A stretch of 64,000 nucleotides of DNA from UBA11090 sp035560555. GTDB lineage: Bacteria > Spirochaetota > Spirochaetia > Treponematales > Rectinemataceae. A model generated the notes under the pieces. It was not told the DNA's origin and ran no database searches. It saw only the letters and a list, made by a program, of their open reading frames with translations. A program made the position numbers and the translations under genes. The DNA lies in NCBI GenBank assembly GCA_035560555.1, contig DATMZF010000057.1, positions 7,527 through 71,526 of the forward strand, written 5' to 3'. This document shows, one piece after another, positions 1 to 7,883 of this stretch. The first letter of the stretch is position 1. Each line of letters starts with the position of its first letter.

Positions 1-2
1 GA

Positions 3-1484
3 GTCGGGCTTTGGCAGATCCTGCCGCTGGGTCCTACGGGCTACGGCGATTCGCCGTATCAATGCCTATCGGCTTTCGCCGGCAACCTCTACCTCATCGA
101 CCCCGAAGCGTTGGCCGAACTCGGGCTGGTCGGAGCGGTCGACGTGGAAGCGCGAAGGGCGCCCAACGCGGGGAGCGTCGATTTCGGCAAGCTCTTCAGG
201 GAAAGGAACACGTTGCTCGATACGGCTTGGGAAAATTTCAAGGCCGGAGTTGGCGCCGCTGCTTCCGGAGGACGCGAGGCGGCGATGAGCGCGGTACCAA
301 GCGAAGGCGTCGACGGAACGCATCGACTGACGACGGTTAACGAAAGCGACCCCGGGACTCGCGATATAGCGGAAGAATTCGTCGACTTTTCGGCACGGAA
401 CGGCTATTGGCTCGACGATTTCGCCCTATTTTCGGCCATCAAAGAGTCACATGGATTCGCGTCCTGGGACCAGTGGCCCGAGCGTTTGAGGAAAAGAGAC
501 GCCAGGGCCCTCGCTGATTTCTCGCGCAGCGCCGGCGACAGGATAGGGCGGCATAAGTTCGCGCAATTTCTTTTTCGCCGCCAATGGCGGGCGTTGAGAG
601 ACTACGCGCACGGCAGGAATGTGAAGATCATCGGCGACATTCCCATTTTTGTCGCCTGGGACAGCGCCGACGCCTGGGCCCATCCCGAACTTTTCCTTCT
701 GGATAAGAATGAGAGGCCTTCCTTTGTCGCCGGCGTCCCTCCCGATTATTTCACGGCAACGGGACAGCTCTGGGGAAATCCGCTCTATGATTGGCAGGCG
801 AATGAAGAGGAAGGCTATGCCTGGTGGATATCCCGAATAAAGACCTCCCTCGACATGGCGGACATTCTGCGCATCGACCATTTCCGGGGCTTCGTGGAAT
901 ATTGGGCAGTGCCCGCGCGCGATAAAACCGCGGCCAAGGGCAGCTGGAGGATGGGGCCGGGGCTCGCGTTTTTCGAAGCGATCGAAGACAAGTTGGGCGA
1001 TTTGCCGATCATCGCCGAGGACCTTGGGTTCCAGACTCAAGGAGTGCAGGAGCTGCGAGCGCGACTCGGGTTTCCCGGCATGAAGATACTGCAGTTCGCC
1101 TTCGAACCCGAGGGCGACAACGCCGATTACCCGCACAGCTATGAGCGGAACGCTGTCGTGTACACGGGCACTCACGACAACGACACCTGCATGGGATGGA
1201 TCGGGGAAGCGGCGCCCGCCGCGGCTAGGCGAGCGCTGGGGTATGTAGGCGGGCGCCGCGCGACCTTCGCCTGGAACATGATACGAGCAGCCTGGGCGAG
1301 CCCCGCGTGCATCGCCATCGCCCCGGCGCAGGATCTGCTTTCGCTGGGAGGCGAGGCGCGCATGAATTACCCGGGCAGGCAGGATGGCTATTGGACATGG
1401 CGGATGCCGGAGGAAGCGTTGACTCCTTCAATAGGTCGTCGTCTGCGCGCGCTGACGCGGCATTACTTCCGTTCCTGCCGCTGA
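3..1484 (+). CDS. malQ: 4-alpha-glucanotransferase (amylomaltase), 5' end outside window
   Basis: Transfers alpha-1,4-glucan segments between maltodextrins or to glucose in the cytoplasm (GH77, EC 2.4.1.25). The reading frame is open to the left edge and already reads the family signature WQILPLGPTGYGDSPYQ from about base 12, so the gene begins before the window and the first ATG seen (111) is internal. GH77 catalytic motifs are intact: RIDHFRGF (nucleophile Asp), IIAEDLG (acid/base Glu) and THDNDT (transition-state Asp). The C-terminus, with the usual MNYPG and W-x-WRM elements, is complete and ends in TGA. Probably about 30 N-terminal residues are missing. It fits the alpha-glucoside locus 5 kb downstream, though it is not in the same operon. 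Identification is firm. Confidence 0.96.
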   Translation, partial: VGLWQILPLGPTGYGDSPYQCLSAFAGNLYLIDPEALAELGLVGAVDVEARRAPNAGSVDFGKLFRERNTLLDTAWENFKAGVGAAASGGREAAMSAVPSEGVDGTHRLTTVNESDPGTRDIAEEFVDFSARNGYWLDDFALFSAIKESHGFASWDQWPERLRKRDARALADFSRSAGDRIGRHKFAQFLFRRQWRALRDYAHGRNVKIIGDIPIFVAWDSADAWAHPELFLLDKNERPSFVAGVPPDYFTATGQLWGNPLYDWQANEEEGYAWWISRIKTSLDMADILRIDHFRGFVEYWAVPARDKTAAKGSWRMGPGLAFFEAIEDKLGDLPIIAEDLGFQTQGVQELRARLGFPGMKILQFAFEPEGDNADYPHSYERNAVVYTGTHDNDTCMGWIGEAAPAAARRALGYVGGRRATFAWNMIRAAWASPACIAIAPAQDLLSLGGEARMNYPGRQDGYWTWRMPEEALTPSIGRRLRALTRHYFRSCR

Positions 1485-1496
1485 CAGGTCCGCCTC

Positions 1497-1525
1497 TTTA
1501 CACACCTCCCCTTCCATTGTACAAT
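1497..1525 (+). promoter_or_regulatory. sigma70-type promoter upstream of rsgA leader
   Basis: TTTACA (1497-1502), a 17-nt spacer and TACAAT (1520-1525) match the -35 and -10 consensus at five of six positions each. It lies just after the malQ stop and would start a transcript near 1532, leaving a leader of about 330 nt before rsgA. Predicted from sequence only. Confidence 0.6.
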
Positions 1526-1617
1526 AATTGGGTTCTCTGGCATCGATGGAATTCATCGCGGCCTGCCTGGAACAGGAGCCTTGCGGCCCCTTTACCCTTA
1601 TCCACGAGGAGGTCTAC

Positions 1618-1674
1618 ATGAACAGCTATAAAATTGCGACAGCGGGATCGGAACCTCGGGGGATACTCGCCTAA
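1618..1674 (+). CDS. possible 18-aa leader peptide upstream of rsgA
   Basis: The ORF reads MNSYKIATAGSEPRGILA and stops at TAA. The only support is a textbook ribosome-binding site (GAGGAGG, 5 nt before the ATG) inside a leader that follows a good promoter. An in-frame upstream ATG at 1546 would make it 42 aa, but has no comparable ribosome-binding site. No family is recognised. It could be a regulatory leader peptide or the remnant start of a lost gene. Confidence 0.3.
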   Translation: MNSYKIATAGSEPRGILA

Positions 1675-1810
1675 ACCGCTAAAAACCCTCGAGCTATCCT
1701 CCGTAAATCTCATCAACTTAACGACCGCACTCAAATAATCAGATATCATAGCGACAAGATAGCCGCGATCTGATATAGCCCGCCCTTGCGGGACGAACCG
1801 TTAAGGGCAA

Positions 1811-1830
1811 CCGCGCGCAGACGCGCGCGG
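1811..1830 (+). other. strong GC hairpin before rsgA
   Basis: CCGCGCGC, loop AGAC, GCGCGCGG: a perfect 8-bp stem ending 15 nt before the GGAG of rsgA. There is no U tract, so it is not a standard terminator. It could shape rsgA translation or protect the 5' end of a processed message. Confidence 0.5.
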
Positions 1831-1859
1831 TCTATTCAATGAACGGAGATTTTTCAACG

Positions 1860-2957
1860 ATGCACGATACTATGGAATCATATGGCTGGAAGTCTGTATT
1901 TTCACAGGCATACGAACAGTATAAGGATTTGGATCTGTCTCCCGCGCGCGTGGTGGAGTCGGGAAGGGATTCCTGGACCTGTATGGCGAGGAGCGATGAC
2001 ACTATGGAAGAAGTGCAGGCGATCGCTTCGGGGCGCTTTCTCCATTCCGTCCAGCGCGCGGCGGAAATGCCCGTGACGGGGGATTGGGTTCTCCTCAGCC
2101 GGGAGGCGAAGGCCCCGGCGATCATCCAGGCGGTTTTGCCCCGCTTCAACAAGTTCTCGCGTAAGGCCAAGGGCGAGACGGCCCACGACAAGGTCCAGGA
2201 ACAGGTTCTCGTCGCGAACATCGATACCGCCATCATCGTCGCGGCCGCCGGCAAGGATTGGAACCCGCGCAGGATCGAACGCTATATCGCCCTCGTCAGG
2301 GACTCGGGAACCAACCCTGTGCTGGCGATAACGAAGGCCGATCTCGCCGACGACATCGACGATCTCATCCGTATGACGAAGGCCATCTCCCCAGGGATCC
2401 CTGTATTCGCCGTAAGCGCCCTCACCGGCGCGGGAATGGAAAGGTTCGAAGAATTCCTTCTCCCAGGCAGCACATCCGTCCTCATCGGCTCGTCCGGAGC
2501 GGGGAAAAGCACGCTTCTCAACATCCTCGCGGGGAACGCCGTGCAGCGCGTCCAGGATGTACGGGCGGACGATCACAAGGGGCGGCATACGACGACGGGG
2601 AGGACCCTTTTCCAGCTGCCCTCTGGCGCCCTTCTCATCGACACGCCAGGGTTGAGGGAGATCCAGCTTTGGACTTCCGAGGAGGATGTCGACGCCACAT
2701 TTCCTGAAATTGAAGCCTTCGCCGCTCTGTGCAAATTCAGGGACTGCGGTCATGGATCGGAGCCGGGCTGCGCCGTGCGCGAGGCTGTGGAATCAGGCCG
2801 AATCGCCGCCGATCGCATGACGGCGTGGCGAAAGCTTCGCCGCGAACTGGAGTTCCTGGAAAGAAGGCAGAATCCGCTGTCGGAAGCGGCCCAACGCGCC
2901 CACAATAAGAGCCTGACCCGCCAAATCAAGCGGCGGCTGCGGGAATTGGGGGAATGA
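1860..2957 (+). CDS. rsgA: ribosome small subunit-dependent GTPase A
   Basis: RsgA (YjeQ) is a circularly permuted GTPase that checks the decoding centre late in 30S maturation. The order is an N-terminal OB fold, then permuted G motifs: TKADL (G4), SALTGAG region (G5), GSSGAGKST (G1/P-loop), TTTGR (G2) and DTPGLRE (G3). A C-terminal zinc knuckle follows with the pattern C-x4-C-x-H-x5-C (CKFRDCGHGSEPGC). I prefer the ATG at 1860 because GGAG lies 11 nt upstream; an ATG at 1839 precedes that site and has none of its own, and 1872 (MESYGW) is a further option. Length of about 365 aa is normal. It is transcribed behind the leader at 1526-1859 and converges with the gene at 3057. Confidence 0.95.
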   Translation: MHDTMESYGWKSVFSQAYEQYKDLDLSPARVVESGRDSWTCMARSDDTMEEVQAIASGRFLHSVQRAAEMPVTGDWVLLSREAKAPAIIQAVLPRFNKFSRKAKGETAHDKVQEQVLVANIDTAIIVAAAGKDWNPRRIERYIALVRDSGTNPVLAITKADLADDIDDLIRMTKAISPGIPVFAVSALTGAGMERFEEFLLPGSTSVLIGSSGAGKSTLLNILAGNAVQRVQDVRADDHKGRHTTTGRTLFQLPSGALLIDTPGLREIQLWTSEEDVDATFPEIEAFAALCKFRDCGHGSEPGCAVREAVESGRIAADRMTAWRKLRRELEFLERRQNPLSEAAQRAHNKSLTRQIKRRLRELGE

Positions 2958-2990
2958 AAGGCGACTGAGGGAAGAGCGCGAGCAATGAGC

Positions 2991-3026
2991 GGAACGAGAC
3001 CACCGCGTGATTCGCGGCGCCGTTCC
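2991..3026. terminator. nested hairpin between convergent rsgA and LeuA-like gene
   Basis: GGAACG (2991-2996) pairs with CGTTCC (3021-3026) and encloses a second stem CCGCG/CGCGG (3003-3017). It sits in the 100-bp convergent gap. There is no strong T tract on either side, so a terminator role is plausible but not certain. Confidence 0.4.
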
Positions 3027-3056
3027 CTTACTCTATGGCGACCATCTGTTTTGTCT

Positions 3057-4271
3057 TCACTTCATGTTCCGGATGGAGGCGACGATAGTCATAAACTCGT
3101 CGTCGCTCACAAGTCCGCGCTTTTCGTTGCCCTGACGCTTTACTTCGGCGAGCACGGCGGCGGTCTGCTCGTCGTCCAGATCGCCGAGCTCGAGTTCCCC
3201 TAACTTGTACTGGATGGAGGGTTTGCCGCTCTTTTTCCCGAGGACAATCTTGCCCTTCCTGCCGGTGAGCGCCGGATGGGTGGCGAACATGGCAAGGGGC
3301 TGCTCGACGACGAGGTTGGCCCCGATCCCGGATTCGCGGGTATAGTTCCCCTCGCCCACCACGGGCTTGTTCTGGGCGACGGGGACGCCGCTCAATTCCG
3401 AGACGAGGATGGAGAGGGGCGTGATGGCCCCTAGGTCGCAGCCGGTGTTGGCTCCATAGAGCAGGTCCAGGCCGAGAATCAGCTCTTCGAGGGCGGCGTT
3501 TCCCGTCCTCTCGCCCAGGCCGTTCACGCAGGAATGGACGACGGCGGCGCCAGCCCCCACGGCGGCCAGTTCGGTGGCCACTGCCATGCCGAAATCGTTG
3601 TGGGTATGGATTTCCACGGGCAAGTGGGTGAAGTCCCTGAATTTCCGCGTGAGGTAGGCGATGGCTTCGGGTGTCGCGCAGCCCATCGTGTCGACGAGAC
3701 CGATGGAATCGGGAGGCGATTCCCTCATGATGGCATCGAGTATGGCATCCAGGTCCTCTTCTCGCGCCCTCGTCGTGTCGTAGGGGAAAAACGTCGCGTA
3801 GAGCCCTTTGGACTTGGCGTAGTTGATGACGGGCGCCGACTTGCGCACGACGTCTTCCCAGGTCCAATGGAACTGGTGCACGAGCTTGGGATAGCCGATC
3901 GGCACTTCGATAACGACACCGTCGGCGCCGCAGGCCACGGCCTTGTCCACGTCTTCCTTCATGGCCCGGGCGAAGGTGAATATTTTCGCCTTGAGTCCCA
4001 GGGAGACGATTTCGCCGATAGCCTCGAAATCTTCTTCGGAGACGGCGGGCATGCCCGCTTCTATCCTGTCGACGCCCACCAGATCGAGGGCCTTGGCTAT
4101 GCGGACCTTGTCTTCCTTGCGGAAAACGACGCCCGGCGTCTGTTCCCCGTCGCGCAGGGTCGCGTCATGGATGAGCACCTTGGCGGGCTGGTCGCGCCTG
4201 GCCATCACTTCAGGCTTGAAGTTATAGGGACTCACCCAATATTTTCCTTCGCTTCTATATTGTTCATTCAT
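3057..4271 (-). CDS. LeuA-like acyl-CoA/2-oxoacid condensing enzyme (HMGL-like family)
   Basis: Member of the isopropylmalate/homocitrate/citramalate synthase family, which adds an acyl-CoA to a 2-oxo acid using a divalent metal. Visible motifs are HDATLRDGEQTPG (metal Asp and catalytic Arg), EIHTHNDFGMA (metal His pair) and CVNGLGERTGNAALEE. At 404 aa it has the TIM barrel and a short helical C-terminus but not the LeuA regulatory domain (LeuA is usually above 500 aa), so leucine feedback is unlikely. The start is supported by AGGAG before the ATG. It is the last gene of a minus-strand set with a FadR-type regulator and a broken TRAP transporter, which suggests a catabolic organic-acid enzyme rather than leucine biosynthesis. 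The exact substrate cannot be read from sequence. Confidence 0.8.
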   Translation of the reverse strand: MNEQYRSEGKYWVSPYNFKPEVMARRDQPAKVLIHDATLRDGEQTPGVVFRKEDKVRIAKALDLVGVDRIEAGMPAVSEEDFEAIGEIVSLGLKAKIFTFARAMKEDVDKAVACGADGVVIEVPIGYPKLVHQFHWTWEDVVRKSAPVINYAKSKGLYATFFPYDTTRAREEDLDAILDAIMRESPPDSIGLVDTMGCATPEAIAYLTRKFRDFTHLPVEIHTHNDFGMAVATELAAVGAGAAVVHSCVNGLGERTGNAALEELILGLDLLYGANTGCDLGAITPLSILVSELSGVPVAQNKPVVGEGNYTRESGIGANLVVEQPLAMFATHPALTGRKGKIVLGKKSGKPSIQYKLGELELGDLDDEQTAAVLAEVKRQGNEKRGLVSDDEFMTIVASIRNMK

Positions 4272-4295
4272 AAGGCACTCCTGTAGATGCTTCGT

Positions 4296-5039
4296 TTAAG
4301 CCGGTTTTCCGGTCTGGTCCGTCATCTTTTCCGCATTCGTCTTTTTGACGCCTTCCTCGACACGTTGGGCGACAGCGGCTATATGTTCGTACATCAGCGT
4401 CCTGGCCGAGTTTTTGTCATGTCCGCTTATCGCGTCGATGATTTTCTCCTGCAGCTCCACGGTCGCCGGCGTTACGCCGCTCGAAGGTACGGTCTGCTCG
4501 CGGCTTTCCCTGAGGACTTGTCGCAATGAAGAAAGAATCTTCTCAAGCACCGTGTTGTGGGCCGCCCTGGCGGTTATCGCGTGCAGCGAAAGCTCGTATT
4601 CGATGCCTTTCGCCCTGTCCGCTCTCGATTCCACGAGCTTGGCGTAGGTTTCCCGCAGCTCGGCTATTTCTTCGTCCGTGGCCCGCTCCGCGGCGAGTCC
4701 GGCGCATTCGGTTTCGAAAATGAGACGGGCTTCAAACAGTTCCCTGAATTTGTCCCTGTTAAGCATGAGGGCGAAGGAAAGATGCAGCGTCACCGCGTCC
4801 GACACCTTTGTGGCGTCGATCACCATGCCGCTGCCCTGGTCCACCCTGATGATGCCCAGCACATCCAGGACCCTGATGGCTTCGCGTAGGGAATTTCTCG
4901 AGATGCCGAGCATTTCGGAGAGTTCGCGCTCGGGAGGCAAACGATCATTCGTCCTCAGGTTCCGCGCGACGATGAGCTCATAGATCTTGTCTATCGCCTG
5001 TTCCACCACGGAAACTCTTTTGATCCGCTCGATGCTCAC
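4296..5039 (-). CDS. FadR-type GntR transcriptional regulator (FCD domain)
   Basis: The N-terminal winged helix-turn-helix (about residues 10-75; RLPPERELSEMLGISRNSLREA is the recognition region) is followed by an all-helical FCD ligand-binding domain (about 90-225). Conserved polar and His residues (ELSLHAITARAAHN) fit the metal/carboxylate pocket seen in this family, which senses organic acids. GTG start with AAGGAG upstream. It lies between the TRAP remnant (44 bp upstream) and the LeuA-like enzyme (24 bp downstream), so it probably controls that operon. Effector unknown. Confidence 0.88.
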   Translation of the reverse strand: MSIERIKRVSVVEQAIDKIYELIVARNLRTNDRLPPERELSEMLGISRNSLREAIRVLDVLGIIRVDQGSGMVIDATKVSDAVTLHLSFALMLNRDKFRELFEARLIFETECAGLAAERATDEEIAELRETYAKLVESRADRAKGIEYELSLHAITARAAHNTVLEKILSSLRQVLRESREQTVPSSGVTPATVELQEKIIDAISGHDKNSARTLMYEHIAAVAQRVEEGVKKTNAEKMTDQTGKPA

Positions 5040-5082
5040 GATCGATATCTCCTTGCCGAAACCACAGTATTGTCGAGATAGT

Positions 5083-5967
5083 CTACGCGATTTTGCGCTT
5101 TTTTGCCTGCAGGTTCACGAACAGCAGGCAGGCGGCGAAAATCGCGGCGCCGATAAGGTCAGTGACCAGACCTTCGGCCACCATGCAGGCGCCACCAACG
5201 AACAGTAAGACGCGCATCCAGACGGGAATAGGCCCCTTGAGGTAACCCACGAGCCCCGAGGCGATGACGTAAACGCCAAAGAGGCTGAGGATGACCGTCC
5301 AGATTATCTCCATCGCTGAACCTTCCATCAACGGAGCGGGTCCGTACACGAACATGAAGGGAAGAATAAAGGTAGTGAGGCCATAGCGGAAGGCGGTCCA
5401 GCCCACTTTATTGATATCGGCGCCCGCGATGCCCGCCGCCATGTAGGAGGCAAGCGCCACCGGCGGTGTGATCGTAGAGAGGCGGCAGTGGTGGGAAGTC
5501 CCATGCCCAGGATGATCGCCACGATCGCCGTAAACAGCAGGGCGAGGAAGGGCACGCCCATGGACAGCGTCACGATCATGGTGGAGAGCTTGGAGCCGAG
5601 GCCGGTGACGGAGAGCACGACGGAGATGATGCCGGCCGCCGGCAGGGCCAACCGCGACGCGTTTGCCATTGAGGTCACCAAAGCTTTTGATGGGGGAATT
5701 CGCGGGAACCGCCATGTGGAGGACGCTCGGATAGAGGCTCGCCAGGCACGCGATGAGCCGGGGATTCTCAACCGCGCCGCCGGTGACGACGGGAACCATG
5801 GCGTAGCCGCCCGAATACTTAGAAACCAGGTTGGCGATGCCCTGCCCTAACGGGTAGAAAGCGCCGCCCATGCTGGCCGTGCCCATGAGAAGTTCGGTCT
5901 TCTTCTGGCCGAACGCCGATGACGCGATGAGAGCGATAATCGCGAGAATGAGAACTAGCTTTTTCAT
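5083..5967 (-). pseudogene. TAXI-TRAP transporter remnant: receptor fused to permease by deletions
   Basis: The ORF begins as a normal TAXI-family periplasmic receptor (signal peptide MKKLVLILAIIALIASSAFG, then GTASMGGAFYPLGQGIANL) and ends as the C-terminal membrane region of a TRAP fused permease (STITPPVALASYMAAGIAG and several helices). Three breaks are visible. About 30 receptor residues are missing after GGAVENPRLI. After GKRVAVGPAGG the sequence jumps into permease DNA read in the wrong frame. In the other frame that stretch encodes the permease helix TAIVAIILGMGLPTTAA, after which a further deletion returns to the original frame. The ORF stays open only by chance. ATG at 5967 has an AAGG site; the open frame to 6012 adds nothing. 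A functional transporter is very unlikely. An assembly collapse is the main alternative. Confidence 0.8.
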
Positions 5968-5991
5968 AAAAACTACCTTGGGGTATGATTC

Positions 5992-6020
5992 GGTATAAAA
6001 CCGTTTCCCCAAGTTGTCAA
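5992..6020 (-). promoter_or_regulatory. promoter of the TRAP-remnant/FadR/LeuA-like operon
   Basis: On the minus strand, TTGACA (6015-6020), a 17-nt spacer and TATACC (5992-5997) lie 25 nt before the ATG at 5967. The consensus -35 and correct spacing make this one of the clearest promoters in the window. It shows the operon is still transcribable although its first gene is broken. Confidence 0.65.
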
Positions 6021-6088
6021 GTCATCCTACCACTTTTATGCTTTAGCTATCACTTTTCCATCCTGGCTGATACATTCCCCGCGGGGTA

Positions 6089-7717
6089 TTATCGTTCGCA
6101 GACAATCCAGCGCGTGCCATAACGAGGCAAATCGACTCCGTAGGCGCGCGCCGGGGCGTCACTCAGGTTGGTCAGGATTTCCAGGCTTGAAGCCCCGGCG
6201 CGCCTCAGCGACCTCATGACGCTCCCCCGCATCGTCAGCTCGGGAGCCGCGTCAGCGAGTTCAGGCGAACTCGAACGCGCGCGGAGCATCGTCTCCAAGC
6301 CGTGCCGCACGCGACAGGGATCCGAGTTCGGCTCGGAGAACGATTTCGCCTCTCGCACGATATCATAGGGGCCTCTATGGAAGAACCTTGAGTCCATAAA
6401 ACCAGTCAGCATTGTCCTTTTCTTCCAGAAAGCCTCGTCGTTGAGCATGGCGATCTCGTCCCCGTAGTAGAGCACGGGCGTGCCGGGTAACGAGAACAGA
6501 AGGGAAAACGCCAATAGGGTTCTATCCGGATCGCGCCCCAGAAGCTCGAAGAGCCTTCCTGAGAAGGCTTGACCGTCACGGAAAGACCAGCGGGGATCAT
6601 GCATGAAGGCCGTCGATAGCACCTTGCGCTCATCGGGCGATATGAGGTCGAGCGTTACCTCATCGTGACAACGAAGAAAGGTGAACCAACTGCAACCTTC
6701 GGGTAAAATCGGGAAGGATGTCTCCAGAAGCCTCGCGGGGGATTTCTCGGCCATAGCCTGCCAGAATTTCGGCATCAAGGGAAAGTGGTAGGCGGCTTTG
6801 CATTCATCTCCATCGCCGAAATATGGAAGCAGTTCAGCAGGCGCTTGGTTGGCTTCGGCCACAAGAAGAGTGCCGGGTTCCAAACGATCCAAAACAGCCC
6901 GAAAGAGCTTAAGTATGAGATGGGTCTCGGGTTGGCTCTCGCAGCTCGTGCCTTCTCTCTTCCAAATGAGGGCCGCCGCATCCATTCTAAAACCATCCAC
7001 GCCGAGCGTCTTCCAATGGAGAAGAGCCTTTATCATCTCCCGAGTCACCCTCGGGTTACCATAGTTGAGATCGGGTTGAAAGGGATAAAACCGATGGAAA
7101 TAATAGCGGCCAGAAGGCTCATGCCTTGTCCAATTGGAATCCACCATTCCGGGGAAGATGAGGCCAACGCCAGGATATCCCTTATCGTCATAGCGCCATA
7201 GATAATAATCCCTATACTCAGGATCGCCCGCGGCGGAAGCCTTGAACCAGGGATGCTCGTCGGAACTGTGGTTGATGGCGATGTCGAAGATCATGCGCAT
7301 GCCTTTTCCGTGAGTAGCGCGCAGAAGGCGTATAAAGGCGTGGTCGCCTCCGAATTCGTCCGCCACATGGTTGTAGTCGGAAATATCAAAGCCCTGATCC
7401 CTACCCGGCGAACGCAGGAGAGGGAGAATCCAAAGCGTTTTTACTCCCAATCTTTCTAGTTCGTCCAAGTGCGGTATAGCGCCTTCGAGACTTCCGCCGA
7501 AGGCATCGGGGTACATCGCGTACACAAGGTCCGCTTGTATAGCCGTATCCTTTTTCAAGGAGGCTCCCTTCCGAAACCGAGCCTCGGCCACATCGATTTC
7601 AGAAAGAAGAAGTCCTATCTCAGCTTTTTCTCCCGGATAGAGCCGATCCCATAGCTCCGGGATTTTTCCGTCCTGTTGACGTGGGTTTTTCGCAGGTTGG
7701 TCGGACAATTTCCTCAT
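6089..7717 (-). CDS. GH13 alpha-glucosidase / trehalose-type glycosidase
   Basis: Cytoplasmic glycoside hydrolase of the alpha-amylase superfamily (no signal peptide). The TIM barrel shows the family sites in order: DIAINHSSDEHPWF (region I), DGFRMDAAALIW (nucleophile Asp), LVAEAN (acid/base Glu) and RCHDEVTLD (stabiliser Asp). GTPVLYYGDEIAM is the usual late barrel motif, followed by a short beta-sandwich C-domain. The pattern is closest to GH13 members acting on small alpha-glucosides or trehalose. GGGAGG precedes the ATG. It is divergent from a LacI regulator and an alpha-glucoside-type ABC importer across a 166-bp control region, so it probably hydrolyses the imported sugar. Substrate not determined. 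Confidence 0.88.
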   Translation of the reverse strand: MRKLSDQPAKNPRQQDGKIPELWDRLYPGEKAEIGLLLSEIDVAEARFRKGASLKKDTAIQADLVYAMYPDAFGGSLEGAIPHLDELERLGVKTLWILPLLRSPGRDQGFDISDYNHVADEFGGDHAFIRLLRATHGKGMRMIFDIAINHSSDEHPWFKASAAGDPEYRDYYLWRYDDKGYPGVGLIFPGMVDSNWTRHEPSGRYYFHRFYPFQPDLNYGNPRVTREMIKALLHWKTLGVDGFRMDAAALIWKREGTSCESQPETHLILKLFRAVLDRLEPGTLLVAEANQAPAELLPYFGDGDECKAAYHFPLMPKFWQAMAEKSPARLLETSFPILPEGCSWFTFLRCHDEVTLDLISPDERKVLSTAFMHDPRWSFRDGQAFSGRLFELLGRDPDRTLLAFSLLFSLPGTPVLYYGDEIAMLNDEAFWKKRTMLTGFMDSRFFHRGPYDIVREAKSFSEPNSDPCRVRHGLETMLRARSSSPELADAAPELTMRGSVMRSLRRAGASSLEILTNLSDAPARAYGVDLPRYGTRWIVCER

Positions 7718-7795
7718 GGGATCCTCCCTTGATAATTTTACGCTCGCGGCGATACTCTCGTGTAAAAATGCTTTGACATCTCAAAAAAGTGATGT

Positions 7796-7813
7796 AATAC
7801 TACTAAAAGTATT
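7796..7813. promoter_or_regulatory. candidate LacI operator between GH13 and LacI genes
   Basis: AATACT-ACTAAA-AGTATT is a perfect 6-bp inverted repeat in the divergent control region. It overlaps a second one, AAAGTA/TACTTT with a 12-nt spacer. A TTGACA box at 7773 lies just upstream on the plus strand. This is the natural site for the neighbouring LacI protein to control both directions. Confidence 0.4.
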
Positions 7814-7883
7814 TTTACAGAAGTACTTTCATTTTGTCCAGAGCTTTCCTCATAGTAAGGAAAAAATCGGAAAGGTAGGCCGA

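Larger units (their letters stand above)
1526..1859 (+). other. long structured leader between malQ and rsgA
   Basis: This 355-base gap holds no gene of normal size. It contains the promoter at 1497-1525, a short ORF with an ideal ribosome-binding site (1618-1674), a 7-bp inverted repeat ATCAGAT/ATCTGAT around 1737-1777, a small CCCGC/GCGGG hairpin near 1780, and a strong 8-bp GC hairpin at 1811-1830 directly before the rsgA ribosome-binding site. I do not recognise a known riboswitch class. It may be a regulatory leader or simply an mRNA-stabilising 5' region. Confidence 0.4.

Noticed and set aside
6077..6086. CCCCGCGGGG palindrome after the GH13 gene
   Set aside because: Only a 10-bp palindrome with no loop of workable size and no T run, so not called as a terminator.
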